The translations under genes and the position numbers were made by a program. A stretch of 64,000 nucleotides of DNA. Origin: Streptococcus zalophi. Its GTDB lineage: Bacteria; Bacillota; Bacilli; Lactobacillales; Streptococcaceae. The DNA lies in assembly GCF_016481285.1 (NCBI RefSeq), contig NZ_JAENBP010000005.1:1-64000 (forward strand), written 5' to 3'. Positions 28,227 to 36,571 of this stretch are shown here, piece by piece. Below the pieces are notes generated by a model that had not been told where the DNA came from, made no database searches, and saw nothing but the letters and a program-made list of their open reading frames with translations. Each line of letters opens with the position of its first letter. Within the stretch, counting starts at the first letter, position 1.

Positions 28227-29180
28227 TTATTTGCGATATGATTTTAAAAAATTTTCTTTTAAATCAAAGAATTCTTTTCGAGTATGGATATTCATTTTTG
28301 AATAAATATTATGAATATGAGCTTTTACGGTACCGACAGATAAGAAAAGTTGTTGTGCGGTTTCTTGATTATTCTTTCCTTTAAGGATAAGTTCACAAAT
28401 TTCTTTTTCGCGATCGGTTAATTGGTAATTATCAAAGAATAAGTTAAGAAAATCATTGGACTCAGATAATTCATTATTTCCTGTTGGATGTTTTGAAAAT
28501 AAACTATATTGTTTATCTATCAAGTAGTAATATAATGCTTCTCCAGAAATAAAAAGGGAAAAAATATCTTCTGAAAAATTACGATTTTGTATTTTGATAT
28601 TAAGAAAATGATAATTATCTATATTGAAGATAACAAAGAGATCCTCTATGGAGATTAGAGTTGCAAAAACAATACAAATCCATCCTAGTTGCTTTAAATA
28701 GAAGATTGTTTGATTTTTATTGAAATTCTTAAAAGCTAAAACTCCAGTATAAAATAAGAGTAATTGGTTGGGGAAATAATAAAAAAATACAGTATAAGCA
28801 GAATTTGGAAATAATGAGCAGAGTGCCATCCATAATGAAATTAGTATGACCAGTACATAGTGAGAGCTCCTTAGTTTTGTTTTTCCAATGTATTGAATTA
28901 ACCAGAATTGGCAAAAATTATTGACGGTAAAAACAATAGTTTTTATAAAAGGCATACCGGAAAAGGTTTGATTATAGACTTTCGAAAATGAGAAGATTAA
29001 CTCTGTCATTGAAATGATAGTATTATCAATTATAAAGAATATAAAATAGAGTGCTAGTATTTGATGAAAGATTTTTTTAGAAGGATTGTCTTCTTTTAAA
29101 CTTTGGGCAATTGCTAGTGTAAAAACTGCTACATAAGCAATTATGATGAAAGTATTGTATAGATAAGTTAATTCAGCCAT
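28227..29180 (-). CDS. aguR: Membrane-bound LuxR-type regulator of agmatine catabolism
   Basis: A 317-residue protein with about seven N-terminal membrane helices and a C-terminal LuxR/FixJ helix-turn-helix (LTDREKEICELILKGKNN, then VGTVKAHIHNIYSKM). Divergent from aguB, matching AguR of Streptococcus mutans and Lactococcus, a transmembrane activator that responds to agmatine. Ribosome site GGGGTGGAG on the minus strand. Assignment rests on architecture plus position. Confidence 0.88.
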   Translation of the reverse strand: MAELTYLYNTFIIIAYVAVFTLAIAQSLKEDNPSKKIFHQILALYFIFFIIDNTIISMTELIFSFSKVYNQTFSGMPFIKTIVFTVNNFCQFWLIQYIGKTKLRSSHYVLVILISLWMALCSLFPNSAYTVFFYYFPNQLLLFYTGVLAFKNFNKNQTIFYLKQLGWICIVFATLISIEDLFVIFNIDNYHFLNIKIQNRNFSEDIFSLFISGEALYYYLIDKQYSLFSKHPTGNNELSESNDFLNLFFDNYQLTDREKEICELILKGKNNQETAQQLFLSVGTVKAHIHNIYSKMNIHTRKEFFDLKENFLKSYRK

Positions 29181-29196
29181 ATATTACTCCACCCCC

Positions 29197-29283
29197 GTAA
29201 ACCTTTTATTAAATTATAACATAATTTAATATATAAGAGACTTAAACTCATGGGTTATCTCTATAAACCTTTATTAAACTATT
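29197..29283. promoter_or_regulatory. Direct repeat pair, candidate AguR site
   Basis: Near-identical blocks TAAACCTTTTATTAAATTAT (about 29198-29217) and TAAACCTTTATTAAACTATT (about 29264-29283), roughly 66 bp apart in the divergent aguR-aguB region. Candidate binding sites for AguR; inferred only. Confidence 0.5.
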
Positions 29284-29287
29284 ATTG

Positions 29288-29317
29288 AAATCATTGTCTC
29301 GGTGAGATAAATGATTT
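29288..29317. promoter_or_regulatory. Inverted repeat upstream of aguB
   Basis: AAATCATTGTCTC and GAGATAAATGATTT form an imperfect dyad around GGT with one bulge. Could be an operator or an early hairpin; no T run follows. Confidence 0.5.
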
Positions 29318-29344
29318 AATCCTAGATTATACCAGAAAGTTTAT

Positions 29345-29358
29345 TGTAAACGCTTACA
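29345..29358. promoter_or_regulatory. cre site (CcpA) of the agu operon
   Basis: TGTAAACGCTTACA fits TGWAANCGNTNWCA at every position, 44 bp before the aguB start. Predicts carbon catabolite repression of agmatine use by CcpA. Confidence 0.88.
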
Positions 29359-29402
29359 ATGTGTTGTAAAGTGAGACTATCAAATACAGGAGGTCGTTGA
29401 GT

Positions 29403-30443
29403 ATGACAAAACGTGACTATATTACAACAGAAACCTATACAAAAGAGGAGTTGCTCTATCTGGTAGAATTATCCCTCAAAATTAAAGCATGTATCAAGAA
29501 CGGTTATTATCCCCCGCTTTTGAAAAATAAAACATTAGGAATGATTTTTCAACAATCCTCAACACGTACTCGAGTATCATTTGAAACTGCGATGACACAA
29601 CTTGGAGGACACGCCCAATACCTGGCACCTGGACAGATTCAACTTGGAGGCCATGAAACAATTGAGGATACATCTATAGTAATATCTCGCTTAACAGACA
29701 TTATTATGAGTAGAGTTGAGCGACATAAAAGTATTGTTGATTTAGCTAAATACTCTTCTGTACCAGTCATTAATGGGATGTCTGATTATAATCATCCAAC
29801 TCAAGAATTGGGAGATTTGTGTACAATAGTGGAAAATATACCGAAAGGTAAAAAATTGGAAGACTGCAAGGTTGTGTTTGTTGGAGATGCAACGCAAGTA
29901 TGTTTTTCACTTGGTCTAATCACAACCAAAATGGGGATGGAATTTGTTCATTTTGGTCCTAAAGGATTCCAATTGAATGATATGCACAAAGGAAAATTAG
30001 ATGAAATTTGTGCGGTTTCGGGTGGAAGATATACTGTAACTGATAATGAAGAATCTATTGTAGGTGCAGATTTCCTTTATACGGATGTCTGGTATGGTCT
30101 TTATGAAGCTGAATTATCTGAAGAAGAACGTATGAGAGTATTTTTCCCTAAATATCAAGTTGATGCTGAAATGATGGCAAAAGCTGGTAAAAATTGTAAG
30201 TTCATGCATTGTTTGCCCGCGACTCGTGGTGAAGAAGTAACGGATGAAGTTATGGATGGTGTTAATTCTATCTGTTTTGATGAAGCTGAAAATCGATTGA
30301 CTTCTATTCGCGGTTTATTAGTTTACTTGTTGAATGATTATTATGAGCAAAATCCATATGATTTAGACAAACAAGCAAAAGCAAAGGTAGATTTGGAAGC
30401 TTTATTAAGAAATAAGCAATTAGAGGTTGGAGAACCTTCATAG
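29403..30443 (+). CDS. aguB: Putrescine carbamoyltransferase
   Basis: A 346-residue carbamoyltransferase. Carbamoyl-phosphate motif [18 protein letters not shown], and [11 protein letters not shown] with a long helical C-terminus, a pattern typical of the putrescine rather than ornithine enzyme. Converts carbamoylputrescine and phosphate to putrescine and carbamoyl phosphate in the agmatine deiminase route. Start at ATG 29403 (AGGAGG at 29388-29393, 9-nt gap); the in-frame TTG at 29397 is too close. First gene of aguBDA. Confidence 0.95.
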   Translation: MTKRDYITTETYTKEELLYLVELSLKIKACIKNGYYPPLLKNKTLGMIFQQSSTRTRVSFETAMTQLGGHAQYLAPGQIQLGGHETIEDTSIVISRLTDIIMSRVERHKSIVDLAKYSSVPVINGMSDYNHPTQELGDLCTIVENIPKGKKLEDCKVVFVGDATQVCFSLGLITTKMGMEFVHFGPKGFQLNDMHKGKLDEICAVSGGRYTVTDNEESIVGADFLYTDVWYGLYEAELSEEERMRVFFPKYQVDAEMMAKAGKNCKFMHCLPATRGEEVTDEVMDGVNSICFDEAENRLTSIRGLLVYLLNDYYEQNPYDLDKQAKAKVDLEALLRNKQLEVGEPS

Positions 30444-30485
30444 ATTGTTCTCCTGCTTCCCTACTTATCAGAAAGGATGAGTAAG

Positions 30486-31844
30486 ATGGAAGGTAAGAAA
30501 AAATTTAGTTTATTTAGTGCAGTTTTATCTGTTATTTGTGTGGTATTTGTAGCTGAGGCCGCAGCACCTGTTGCAGCTATTGGGAGTTCACAGTTTTTTT
30601 GGTGGCTCTTTCTTTTAATTGCATTTCTTTTACCATATGGTTTAATCTCTTCAGAATTAGGAACGACCTATATTGGTGAGGGTGGGATTTATGATTGGGT
30701 TACAAAAGCATTCGGTCATAGATGGGGATCACGTGTTTCATGGTATTATTGGATTAATTTTCCATTGTGGTTAGCTTCTTTAGCTGTTATGGTTCCTGAT
30801 TTATTGACAACGATAACAGGTATTGAATTCTCTACCATATGGGCAATAGTGATAGAGTTGGTTTTTATTTGGATTATTGTATGGATTAGTTTTTATCCTG
30901 TTAGTGATAGTCTATGGATATTAAATAGTGCTGCTGTTATAAAAATGATTTTAGCGATGCTTGTGGGCTTGTTAGGCCTTTATGTTGCTTTTACAAAAGG
31001 AATGGCTAATGAAATGAGTCTTAAATCGTTGTTACCAAGCTTTGATTTGAATAGTTTATCTTTCATATCTGTTATCATTTTTAACTTATTAGGCTTTGAA
31101 GTTATTTGTACTTTTGCAGATGATATGGAAAATCCAAAGAAACAAATTCCACAGTCAATTATCGTGGCTGGTATCGTTATTGCAGCAATTTATATTTTTT
31201 CTGCTTTTGGAATTGGAGTAGCTATTCCTGTTGATGAAATTTCAACAAGTAGTGGTATGATGGATAGTTTCAAATTGTTAACAAATTCCACAAGTGGCTG
31301 GTTTATCATTCTAATGGCTCTTTTATTCTTGTTAACATTATTTGGTAATATGATTTCATGGTCTCTAGGTATTAATAATACTGCTTGTTACGCTGCGGAA
31401 AATGGCGATATGCCATCTTTCTTCTCAAAGCGTAGTGGAAAAGATAATATGCCAACCGGTGCAGCTCTTATGAATGGTTTTGTCGCAAGTTTTGTAGTGA
31501 TTATAGCACCGTTTTTACCCAATCAAGACTTATTCTGGTCCTTCTTTTCATTAAATCTAGTCATGTTCCTACTATCATATGTACCAGTATTTCCAGCCTT
31601 TTATCGTTTACGGAAAATTGACCCTGATACACCTCGTCCATTTAAAGTTGGTGGAAATGATTTGATGTTAAAAATCATGGTGATTGTTCCTATGATTATC
31701 ATTTTAATTTCTTTAATTTTTACAGCATTTCCGTTATCTTTTGACACAGAAACACTAACATCTATGTTACCGATAACAATAGGATCATTTATCTTTATTA
31801 TATTAGGTGAAGTCATAATAACAGTAAAAAAAATCAAAAAATGA
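30486..31844 (+). CDS. aguD: Agmatine/putrescine antiporter (APC family)
   Basis: A 452-residue transporter with about 12 helices: FVAEAAAPVAAIGSSQFFWW at the start, YIGEGGIYDWV, NLLGFEVICTFADDMENPKKQ, typical of the amino acid-polyamine superfamily. Exchanges external agmatine for putrescine. Start placed at ATG 30486, since AAAGG at 30472-30476 directly abuts the other ATG at 30477. Between aguB and aguA, as in known agu operons. Confidence 0.93.
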   Translation: MEGKKKFSLFSAVLSVICVVFVAEAAAPVAAIGSSQFFWWLFLLIAFLLPYGLISSELGTTYIGEGGIYDWVTKAFGHRWGSRVSWYYWINFPLWLASLAVMVPDLLTTITGIEFSTIWAIVIELVFIWIIVWISFYPVSDSLWILNSAAVIKMILAMLVGLLGLYVAFTKGMANEMSLKSLLPSFDLNSLSFISVIIFNLLGFEVICTFADDMENPKKQIPQSIIVAGIVIAAIYIFSAFGIGVAIPVDEISTSSGMMDSFKLLTNSTSGWFIILMALLFLLTLFGNMISWSLGINNTACYAAENGDMPSFFSKRSGKDNMPTGAALMNGFVASFVVIIAPFLPNQDLFWSFFSLNLVMFLLSYVPVFPAFYRLRKIDPDTPRPFKVGGNDLMLKIMVIVPMIIILISLIFTAFPLSFDTETLTSMLPITIGSFIFIILGEVIITVKKIKK

Positions 31845-31856
31845 AAGGAGCCCATT

Positions 31857-32954
31857 ATGGCTAAACGTATTGAAGGGACAACCCCTAAACAAGATGGCTT
31901 TAGAATGCCAGCAGAATTTGAAAAACAAGAACAAGTTTGGATGGTCTGGCCAGAAAGAACGGATAACTGGCGAGAAGGTGCTAAGCCGGCTCAGAAAGCT
32001 TTTGTAAATGTAGCAAAAGCTATTCGTCAATTTGAACCAGTGACCATGTGTGTTAATCCTAGTCAATATCAAAATGCGCGTGCGCAATTGCCAGAAGATA
32101 TTCGAGTAGTGGAAATTACTAGTGATGATTCATGGGTTAGAGATTCAGGCCCAACCTTTGTCATCAATGACAAAGGAGAAATAAGGGCAAACGATTGGAC
32201 TTTTAATGCTTGGGGAGGGCTTTTTGACGGACTTTATTTTCCTTGGGCAAATGATGATCAAGTTGCCCAAAAAATTTGTGAAATTGAAAATGTAGATAGT
32301 TATAGAACAGAGGATTTTGTTTTAGAAGGAGGATCGATTACAGTAGATGGAGAGGGAACTCTTATTACAACTGAAATGTGTCTTCTAAGTGAGGGGCGCA
32401 ATCCTGAAATGACAAAAGAAGAAATTGAAGAAAAATTGAAAGAGCATCTCAACCTTGAAAAAATTATCTGGATAAAAGATGGTATTGACCCTTATGAAAC
32501 AAATGGTCATATTGATGATGTGGCTTGTTTTATTCGCCCGGGAGAAGTAGCTTGCATTTATACAGATGATGTCAATCATCCTTTCTACAAAGAAGCAAAA
32601 GCAGCTTATGAAACTCTTTCACAAGCAACAGATGCTAAGGGTCGTCAATTAAAAATTCATAAACTTTGTTTGACAAAAAAACCTTGTTATCTACAAGGAG
32701 CAGACACTATTGATTTTGTACAAGGTACTTTACCTCGTGAAGAAGGAGAAGTATCGATTGCCTCTTACATGAACTTTCTTATTGTAAACGGTGGTATCAT
32801 TTTACCTCAATATGGAGATGAAAATGATAAACTTGCTGTCCAACAAGTACAAGAAATGTTCCCAGAGCATAAAATTATAGGTGTTCGTACAGAAGAGGTT
32901 GCATATGGAGGAGGAAATATTCACTGTATTACTCAACAGCAACCAGCACGTTAA
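31857..32954 (+). CDS. aguA: Agmatine deiminase
   Basis: A 365-residue guanidino-modifying enzyme: SWVRDSGPTFV (substrate Asp pair), ETNGHIDDVACF (catalytic His) and the nucleophile C357 in GGGNIHCITQQ. Hydrolyses agmatine to N-carbamoylputrescine and ammonia. AAAGGAG ribosome site, 12 bp after aguD. The gene that normally follows, aguC (carbamate kinase), is missing: the right-hand 63-bp repeat begins 37 bp after the stop. Confidence 0.96.
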   Translation: MAKRIEGTTPKQDGFRMPAEFEKQEQVWMVWPERTDNWREGAKPAQKAFVNVAKAIRQFEPVTMCVNPSQYQNARAQLPEDIRVVEITSDDSWVRDSGPTFVINDKGEIRANDWTFNAWGGLFDGLYFPWANDDQVAQKICEIENVDSYRTEDFVLEGGSITVDGEGTLITTEMCLLSEGRNPEMTKEEIEEKLKEHLNLEKIIWIKDGIDPYETNGHIDDVACFIRPGEVACIYTDDVNHPFYKEAKAAYETLSQATDAKGRQLKIHKLCLTKKPCYLQGADTIDFVQGTLPREEGEVSIASYMNFLIVNGGIILPQYGDENDKLAVQQVQEMFPEHKIIGVRTEEVAYGGGNIHCITQQQPAR

Positions 32955-32990
32955 ATATAAAATTCTGTATTAGAAATGTTCATTCTTATT

Positions 32991-33053
32991 AAAACAAAGC
33001 TTAGCCATAAGTTATTATGAGAGTCTGCCTTATAAGGTGGACTCTTTTTTATT
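32991..33053 (+). repeat. 63-bp direct repeat, right copy
   Basis: Exact copy of 28056-28118, including the last codons of fba and its terminator hairpin. Here it lies between aguA and rpmB and can terminate the agu operon. Confidence 0.97.
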
Positions 33054-33114
33054 TGAAATTAGCTCAAATTCTTTATGTAAAGACTTTGATAACAAACATT
33101 TCAAGAAAATGTCC

Positions 33115-33143
33115 TTGCTATCTTTTTTAGCTTATGTTATAAT
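33115..33143 (+). promoter_or_regulatory. SigA promoter of rpmB
   Basis: TTGCTA (33115-33120), 17-bp spacer, TATAAT (33138-33143). The leader contains the perfect palindrome GTGCTAGCAC at 33157-33166. Confidence 0.85.
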
Positions 33144-33199
33144 ACTACGGTATGTGGTGCTAGCACATCCTTATATATTCTACGTAGGAGGAAACACAA

Positions 33200-33388
33200 A
33201 TGTCTAAAGTATGTTACTTTACAGGTCGTAAGACTGTATCAGGAAACAACCGTTCACACGCGATGAACCAAACAAAACGTACTGTTAAACCAAATCTTCA
33301 AAAAGTAACTGTTTTGATTGATGGAAAACCTAAAAAAGTTTGGGTCTCAGCTCGTGCACTTAAATCTGGAAAAGTAGAACGTGTTTAA
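33200..33388 (+). CDS. rpmB: 50S ribosomal protein L28
   Basis: A 62-residue L28 of standard length, starting [19 protein letters not shown], basic throughout. The Cys-rich zinc form is not seen (one Cys). TAGGAGG ribosome site, own promoter and terminator. The fba-rpmB-asp23 order is interrupted here only by the agmatine island. Confidence 0.97.
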   Translation: MSKVCYFTGRKTVSGNNRSHAMNQTKRTVKPNLQKVTVLIDGKPKKVWVSARALKSGKVERV

Positions 33389-33391
33389 TAG

Positions 33392-33413
33392 AAAGGGCGA
33401 AAGCTCTTTTTTT
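33392..33413 (+). terminator. Terminator of rpmB
   Basis: AAAGGGC (33392-33398), GAAA tetraloop, GCTCTTT (33403-33409), T run. Confidence 0.85.
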
Positions 33414-33524
33414 ATTACTCAAAAACAAAGAAAGATAAGCAAGTTAATGAAAAGACAGGGATTTTTTTACAATGTCTTGATAATATGATAAAATAAAGTA
33501 ATAAAAACTTTTGAGGTAGTGAAT

Positions 33525-33890
33525 ATGACTGTAAAAATTAATACAAAAGATGGTCAAATTGAATTGTCAGACGATGTTATTGCAACAGTTGTTGGCGGTT
33601 CAGCAACAGAAATTTTTGGTGTTGTTGGAATGGCAAGCAAAAGTACACTAAAAGATAATTTTCAAGCTCTTTTGCGCAAAGAAAACTACGCAAAAGGTGT
33701 TGTTGTGAAATCAACAGAAGAAGGCATTTCTGTCGATGTGTACACTGTTATGAGTTATGGTGTTAAAATTAGTGAAGTGTCAAAAAACATTCAAGAACGT
33801 GTTAAATTTAATCTTGAAAACCAATTGGGAATTTCAGTGGATATGGTCAATGTCTATGTCCAAAATATCAAGGTGGTAGGAGAAGACTAG
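33525..33890 (+). CDS. Asp23/Gls24 family envelope stress protein
   Basis: A 121-residue Asp23-type protein (GQIELSDDVIATVVGGSATEIFGVVGM; DVYTVMSYG; QLGISVDMVNVYVQNI). Always found ahead of fakA in Firmicutes (YloU-YloV in Bacillus). ATG 33525 with GAGG upstream. Its stop overlaps the GTG of fakA, implying translational coupling. Role linked to envelope or fatty-acid homeostasis, not an enzyme. Confidence 0.92.
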   Translation: MTVKINTKDGQIELSDDVIATVVGGSATEIFGVVGMASKSTLKDNFQALLRKENYAKGVVVKSTEEGISVDVYTVMSYGVKISEVSKNIQERVKFNLENQLGISVDMVNVYVQNIKVVGED

Positions 33891-35551
33891 TGTCAAATAT
33901 TACAACAAGTTTATTCCAAGGAATGGTACAAGCAGCAAGTACTCGTCTTAACAAACAAGCTGAATACGTCAACTCATTAAACGTTTTTCCAGTACCAGAT
34001 GGTGATACTGGAACTAATATGGGTATGACCATGGAAAATGGTGCCAAAGAAGTTGCAGGAAAACCTGCTAAAACAGTTGGTGAAGTGGGAGAAATTCTCT
34101 CAAAAGGTCTTTTAATGGGAGCCAGGGGAAACTCTGGGGTAATCACTTCACAACTATTTCGTGGTTTTGGTCAAAGCATCAAAGGAAAAGAAGAACTTGA
34201 TGGCAAGGACTTGGCACAAGCTCTTCAATCTGGGGTTGAGGTTGCCTATAATGCTGTTATGAAACCTGTTGAAGGGACTATTTTAACAGTCTCTCGAGGA
34301 GCAGCAAGAGCTGCCATTAAAAAATCTGAAGAAACAGATGATGCTGTTGAAATTATGCGTGCTGCACTTGATGGTGCAAAAGCTGCTTTAGCTAAGACTC
34401 CCGATTTACTGCCAGTTCTTAAAGAAGTTGGTGTTGTTGATTCGGGCGGTCAAGGTCTTGTCTACATCTATGAGGGCTTTTTATCTGCATTGACAGGTGA
34501 TTATATGGTGTCAGAAGAGTTTGAAGCCACTCCAGCGATTATGAGTGAGATGATAAACGCTGAGCACCATAAAGCGGTTGTGGGACATGTGGCAACTGAG
34601 GACATTACATACGGTTATTGTACAGAAATTATGGTAGGTCTTAAACAAGGACCAACCTATGTCAAAGAATTTGATTACAATGATTTTCAAAATTACCTCA
34701 GCAATCTCGGTGATTCTCTTTTAGTGGTTAATGATGATGAGATTGTAAAAGTCCATGTCCATACAGAAGATCCAGGTCTTGTCATTCAAGAAGGTCTCAA
34801 ATATGGTGCTTTAATGAAAGTTAAAGTGGACAATATGAGAAATCAACATGATACACAAGTCCAAAAAGTAAACGACAATGAACCAAAAGAGCGTAAAGAA
34901 TATGGTATTATTGCCGTTGTTGCAGGTGAAGGACTAGCAAATATCTTTAAATCGCAAGGTGTTGATCATGTGATTTCTGGAGGGCAAACAATGAACCCCT
35001 CTACAGAAGATATTGTTAAAGCAATTGAAGCAGTTAATGCTGATAATATTATTATCTTACCAAACAATAAAAATATTTTTATGGCTGCTCAAACAGCGGC
35101 TGAGGTTGTTGATGTCCCTACAGTAGTTGTAGAATCAAGAACCATTCCTCAAGGCTTTACCAGTCTATTAGCCTTTAATCCTTCAAATCCTCTTGAAGAA
35201 AATTTTGAAGCTATGACTGAGAGTCTATCAGATGTGACTAGTGGTAGTGTGACATTAGCGGTTAGAGACACCACCATTGATGGATTAGCGATTAAAAAAG
35301 ATGACATTTTAGGAATGGTTAATGGTAAAATTGTTGTCTCAAACCCTGATATGGAGAGTGCTCTTAAAGAAACCTTCAATCAGATGATTGATGAAGATAG
35401 TGAGATTATTAGCATCTACGTCGGTGAAGACGGTTCAAAAGAAATATCAGACAAGATTGTTAGTTATCTTGAGGAAACTTATGATGATTTAGACATTGAA
35501 GTTCACCAAGGAGATCAACCTGTTTATCCATACTTGATGAGTGTTGAATAA
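33890..35551 (+). CDS. fakA: Fatty acid kinase catalytic subunit FakA (DAK1/YloV family)
   Basis: A 553-residue protein with an N-terminal DhaL nucleotide domain (NVFPVPDGDTGTNMGMTM, metal-ADP site; GARGNSGVI) and C-terminal DegV-like region (HVHTEDPG, then GGQTMNPSTEDI). With FakB proteins it phosphorylates exogenous fatty acids for PlsX/PlsY use. GTG start overlapping the asp23 stop. Strong terminator follows. Confidence 0.92.
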   Translation: MSNITTSLFQGMVQAASTRLNKQAEYVNSLNVFPVPDGDTGTNMGMTMENGAKEVAGKPAKTVGEVGEILSKGLLMGARGNSGVITSQLFRGFGQSIKGKEELDGKDLAQALQSGVEVAYNAVMKPVEGTILTVSRGAARAAIKKSEETDDAVEIMRAALDGAKAALAKTPDLLPVLKEVGVVDSGGQGLVYIYEGFLSALTGDYMVSEEFEATPAIMSEMINAEHHKAVVGHVATEDITYGYCTEIMVGLKQGPTYVKEFDYNDFQNYLSNLGDSLLVVNDDEIVKVHVHTEDPGLVIQEGLKYGALMKVKVDNMRNQHDTQVQKVNDNEPKERKEYGIIAVVAGEGLANIFKSQGVDHVISGGQTMNPSTEDIVKAIEAVNADNIIILPNNKNIFMAAQTAAEVVDVPTVVVESRTIPQGFTSLLAFNPSNPLEENFEAMTESLSDVTSGSVTLAVRDTTIDGLAIKKDDILGMVNGKIVVSNPDMESALKETFNQMIDEDSEIISIYVGEDGSKEISDKIVSYLEETYDDLDIEVHQGDQPVYPYLMSVE

Positions 35552-35566
35552 TTAGCAAATGATAAT

Positions 35567-35600
35567 AAAAAGTCGTTAGAGTATTCTAACGACTTTTCTC
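35567..35600 (+). terminator. Terminator of asp23-fakA
   Basis: AAAAGTCGTTAGA and TCTAACGACTTTT around GTAT; long perfect stem. Confidence 0.9.
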
Positions 35601-35632
35601 TTAGTTGAAAATCTTTTTAATATCTTTTTTAA

Positions 35633-35663
35633 ACCACTTATCGCGAAAAATGGACCACTTACC
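35633..35663 (+). promoter_or_regulatory. Paired direct repeat, candidate LytTR operator
   Basis: ACCACTTATC (35633-35642) and ACCACTTACC (35654-35663) start 21 bp apart, two helical turns, the arrangement bound by LytTR-domain dimers. It lies upstream of a possible TATGAT -10 (35696-35701). A hairpin CCTTGA/TCAAGG (35662-35681) followed by T runs overlaps the right repeat. Confidence 0.6.
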
Positions 35664-35722
35664 TTGATTCTTGTGTCAAGGTTTTTTCTTTTTGCTATGA
35701 TAAGACTGTAAGGAGAAGTACG

Positions 35723-36571
35723 ATGCTTATCAAAACAAATCATCTCAGTAAATCGTTTGGAACAAATCAAGCACTGAAAGATCTCACCATTGAATTGCTT
35801 GAAGGAGAATTGGTCGCCTACCTAGGAACAAACGGGGCAGGAAAATCAACAACAATGAAATTATTGACTGGTCTTTTAGAGGCTAGTTCAGGTCAAATGA
35901 TTAAAAAAGAAGGATTGACCGTTGGTGTTGTTTTTCAAGATAGTGTTTTAGACAGTGATTTAACTGTGGCACAAAATTTAAAAACGCGCTTTGCCTTATA
36001 TCAACACAAAAATGAGCAATGGTATGACGAGTTACTTGACTTATTAGAAATAAAGCCACTTTTGTTAAAACGCTATGGTCTATTATCTGGAGGACAAAGA
36101 CGTCGTGTTGATATTGCAAGAGCCCTCCTTCATCAACCAGATATTTTATTCTTAGATGAGCCGACAACGGGCTTAGATATACAAACGAGAACACTTTTGT
36201 GGCAATTTTTGAGTCGTTTGAAAGAAAAAGGATTAACCATTTTTCTAACCACTCATTATCTCGAAGAAGCTCAAGAAGCAGATAAGGTTTATATTCTGGA
36301 AGAAGGAAGACTCCTTGCTCAAGGGAAAGTCTCTGATTTGGTAGCCACTTATGCTAAAAATCGTCTCACCATTACTTGTCATCCAAAGTCTCATCATCAT
36401 TTTGAAAAGGCAAGGCTGATAGAGGCAGATACTTTTGTTTTTGAAGATATGACAATAAAAGATGCTATCACTATTTTAAGTTATCACAAGGATGATATTT
36501 TTGATTTTAACTATCAAAAGGCCACTTTGAGTGACGCTTTTATGGCGCTAACCGGAAAGGAGATCAAATGA
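35723..36571 (+). CDS. ABC transporter ATP-binding protein
   Basis: A 282-residue ATPase: Walker A GTNGAGKST, signature LSGGQRRRVDIARALL, Walker B ILFLDEPTTGLD, His switch TTHYLEEAQ. The C-terminal 70 residues resemble drug/lantibiotic-type exporters. First gene of a four-gene unit with a permease (4-bp overlap), a LytTR regulator and a DUF3021 protein. Substrate unknown; export of a peptide or toxic compound is an inference. Confidence 0.93.
   Translation: MLIKTNHLSKSFGTNQALKDLTIELLEGELVAYLGTNGAGKSTTMKLLTGLLEASSGQMIKKEGLTVGVVFQDSVLDSDLTVAQNLKTRFALYQHKNEQWYDELLDLLEIKPLLLKRYGLLSGGQRRRVDIARALLHQPDILFLDEPTTGLDIQTRTLLWQFLSRLKEKGLTIFLTTHYLEEAQEADKVYILEEGRLLAQGKVSDLVATYAKNRLTITCHPKSHHHFEKARLIEADTFVFEDMTIKDAITILSYHKDDIFDFNYQKATLSDAFMALTGKEIK

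Larger units (their letters stand above)
28119..32990. other. Agmatine-deiminase island between direct repeats
   Basis: A 4.87-kb segment between the two 63-bp repeats holds only aguR, aguB, aguD and aguA with their control region. No integrase or transposase is inside. The last codons of fba are repeated at the right end only 37 bp after aguA, so the segment looks like an insertion at the fba 3' end, or a block that arrived by recombination in duplicated flanking DNA. Confidence 0.75.
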
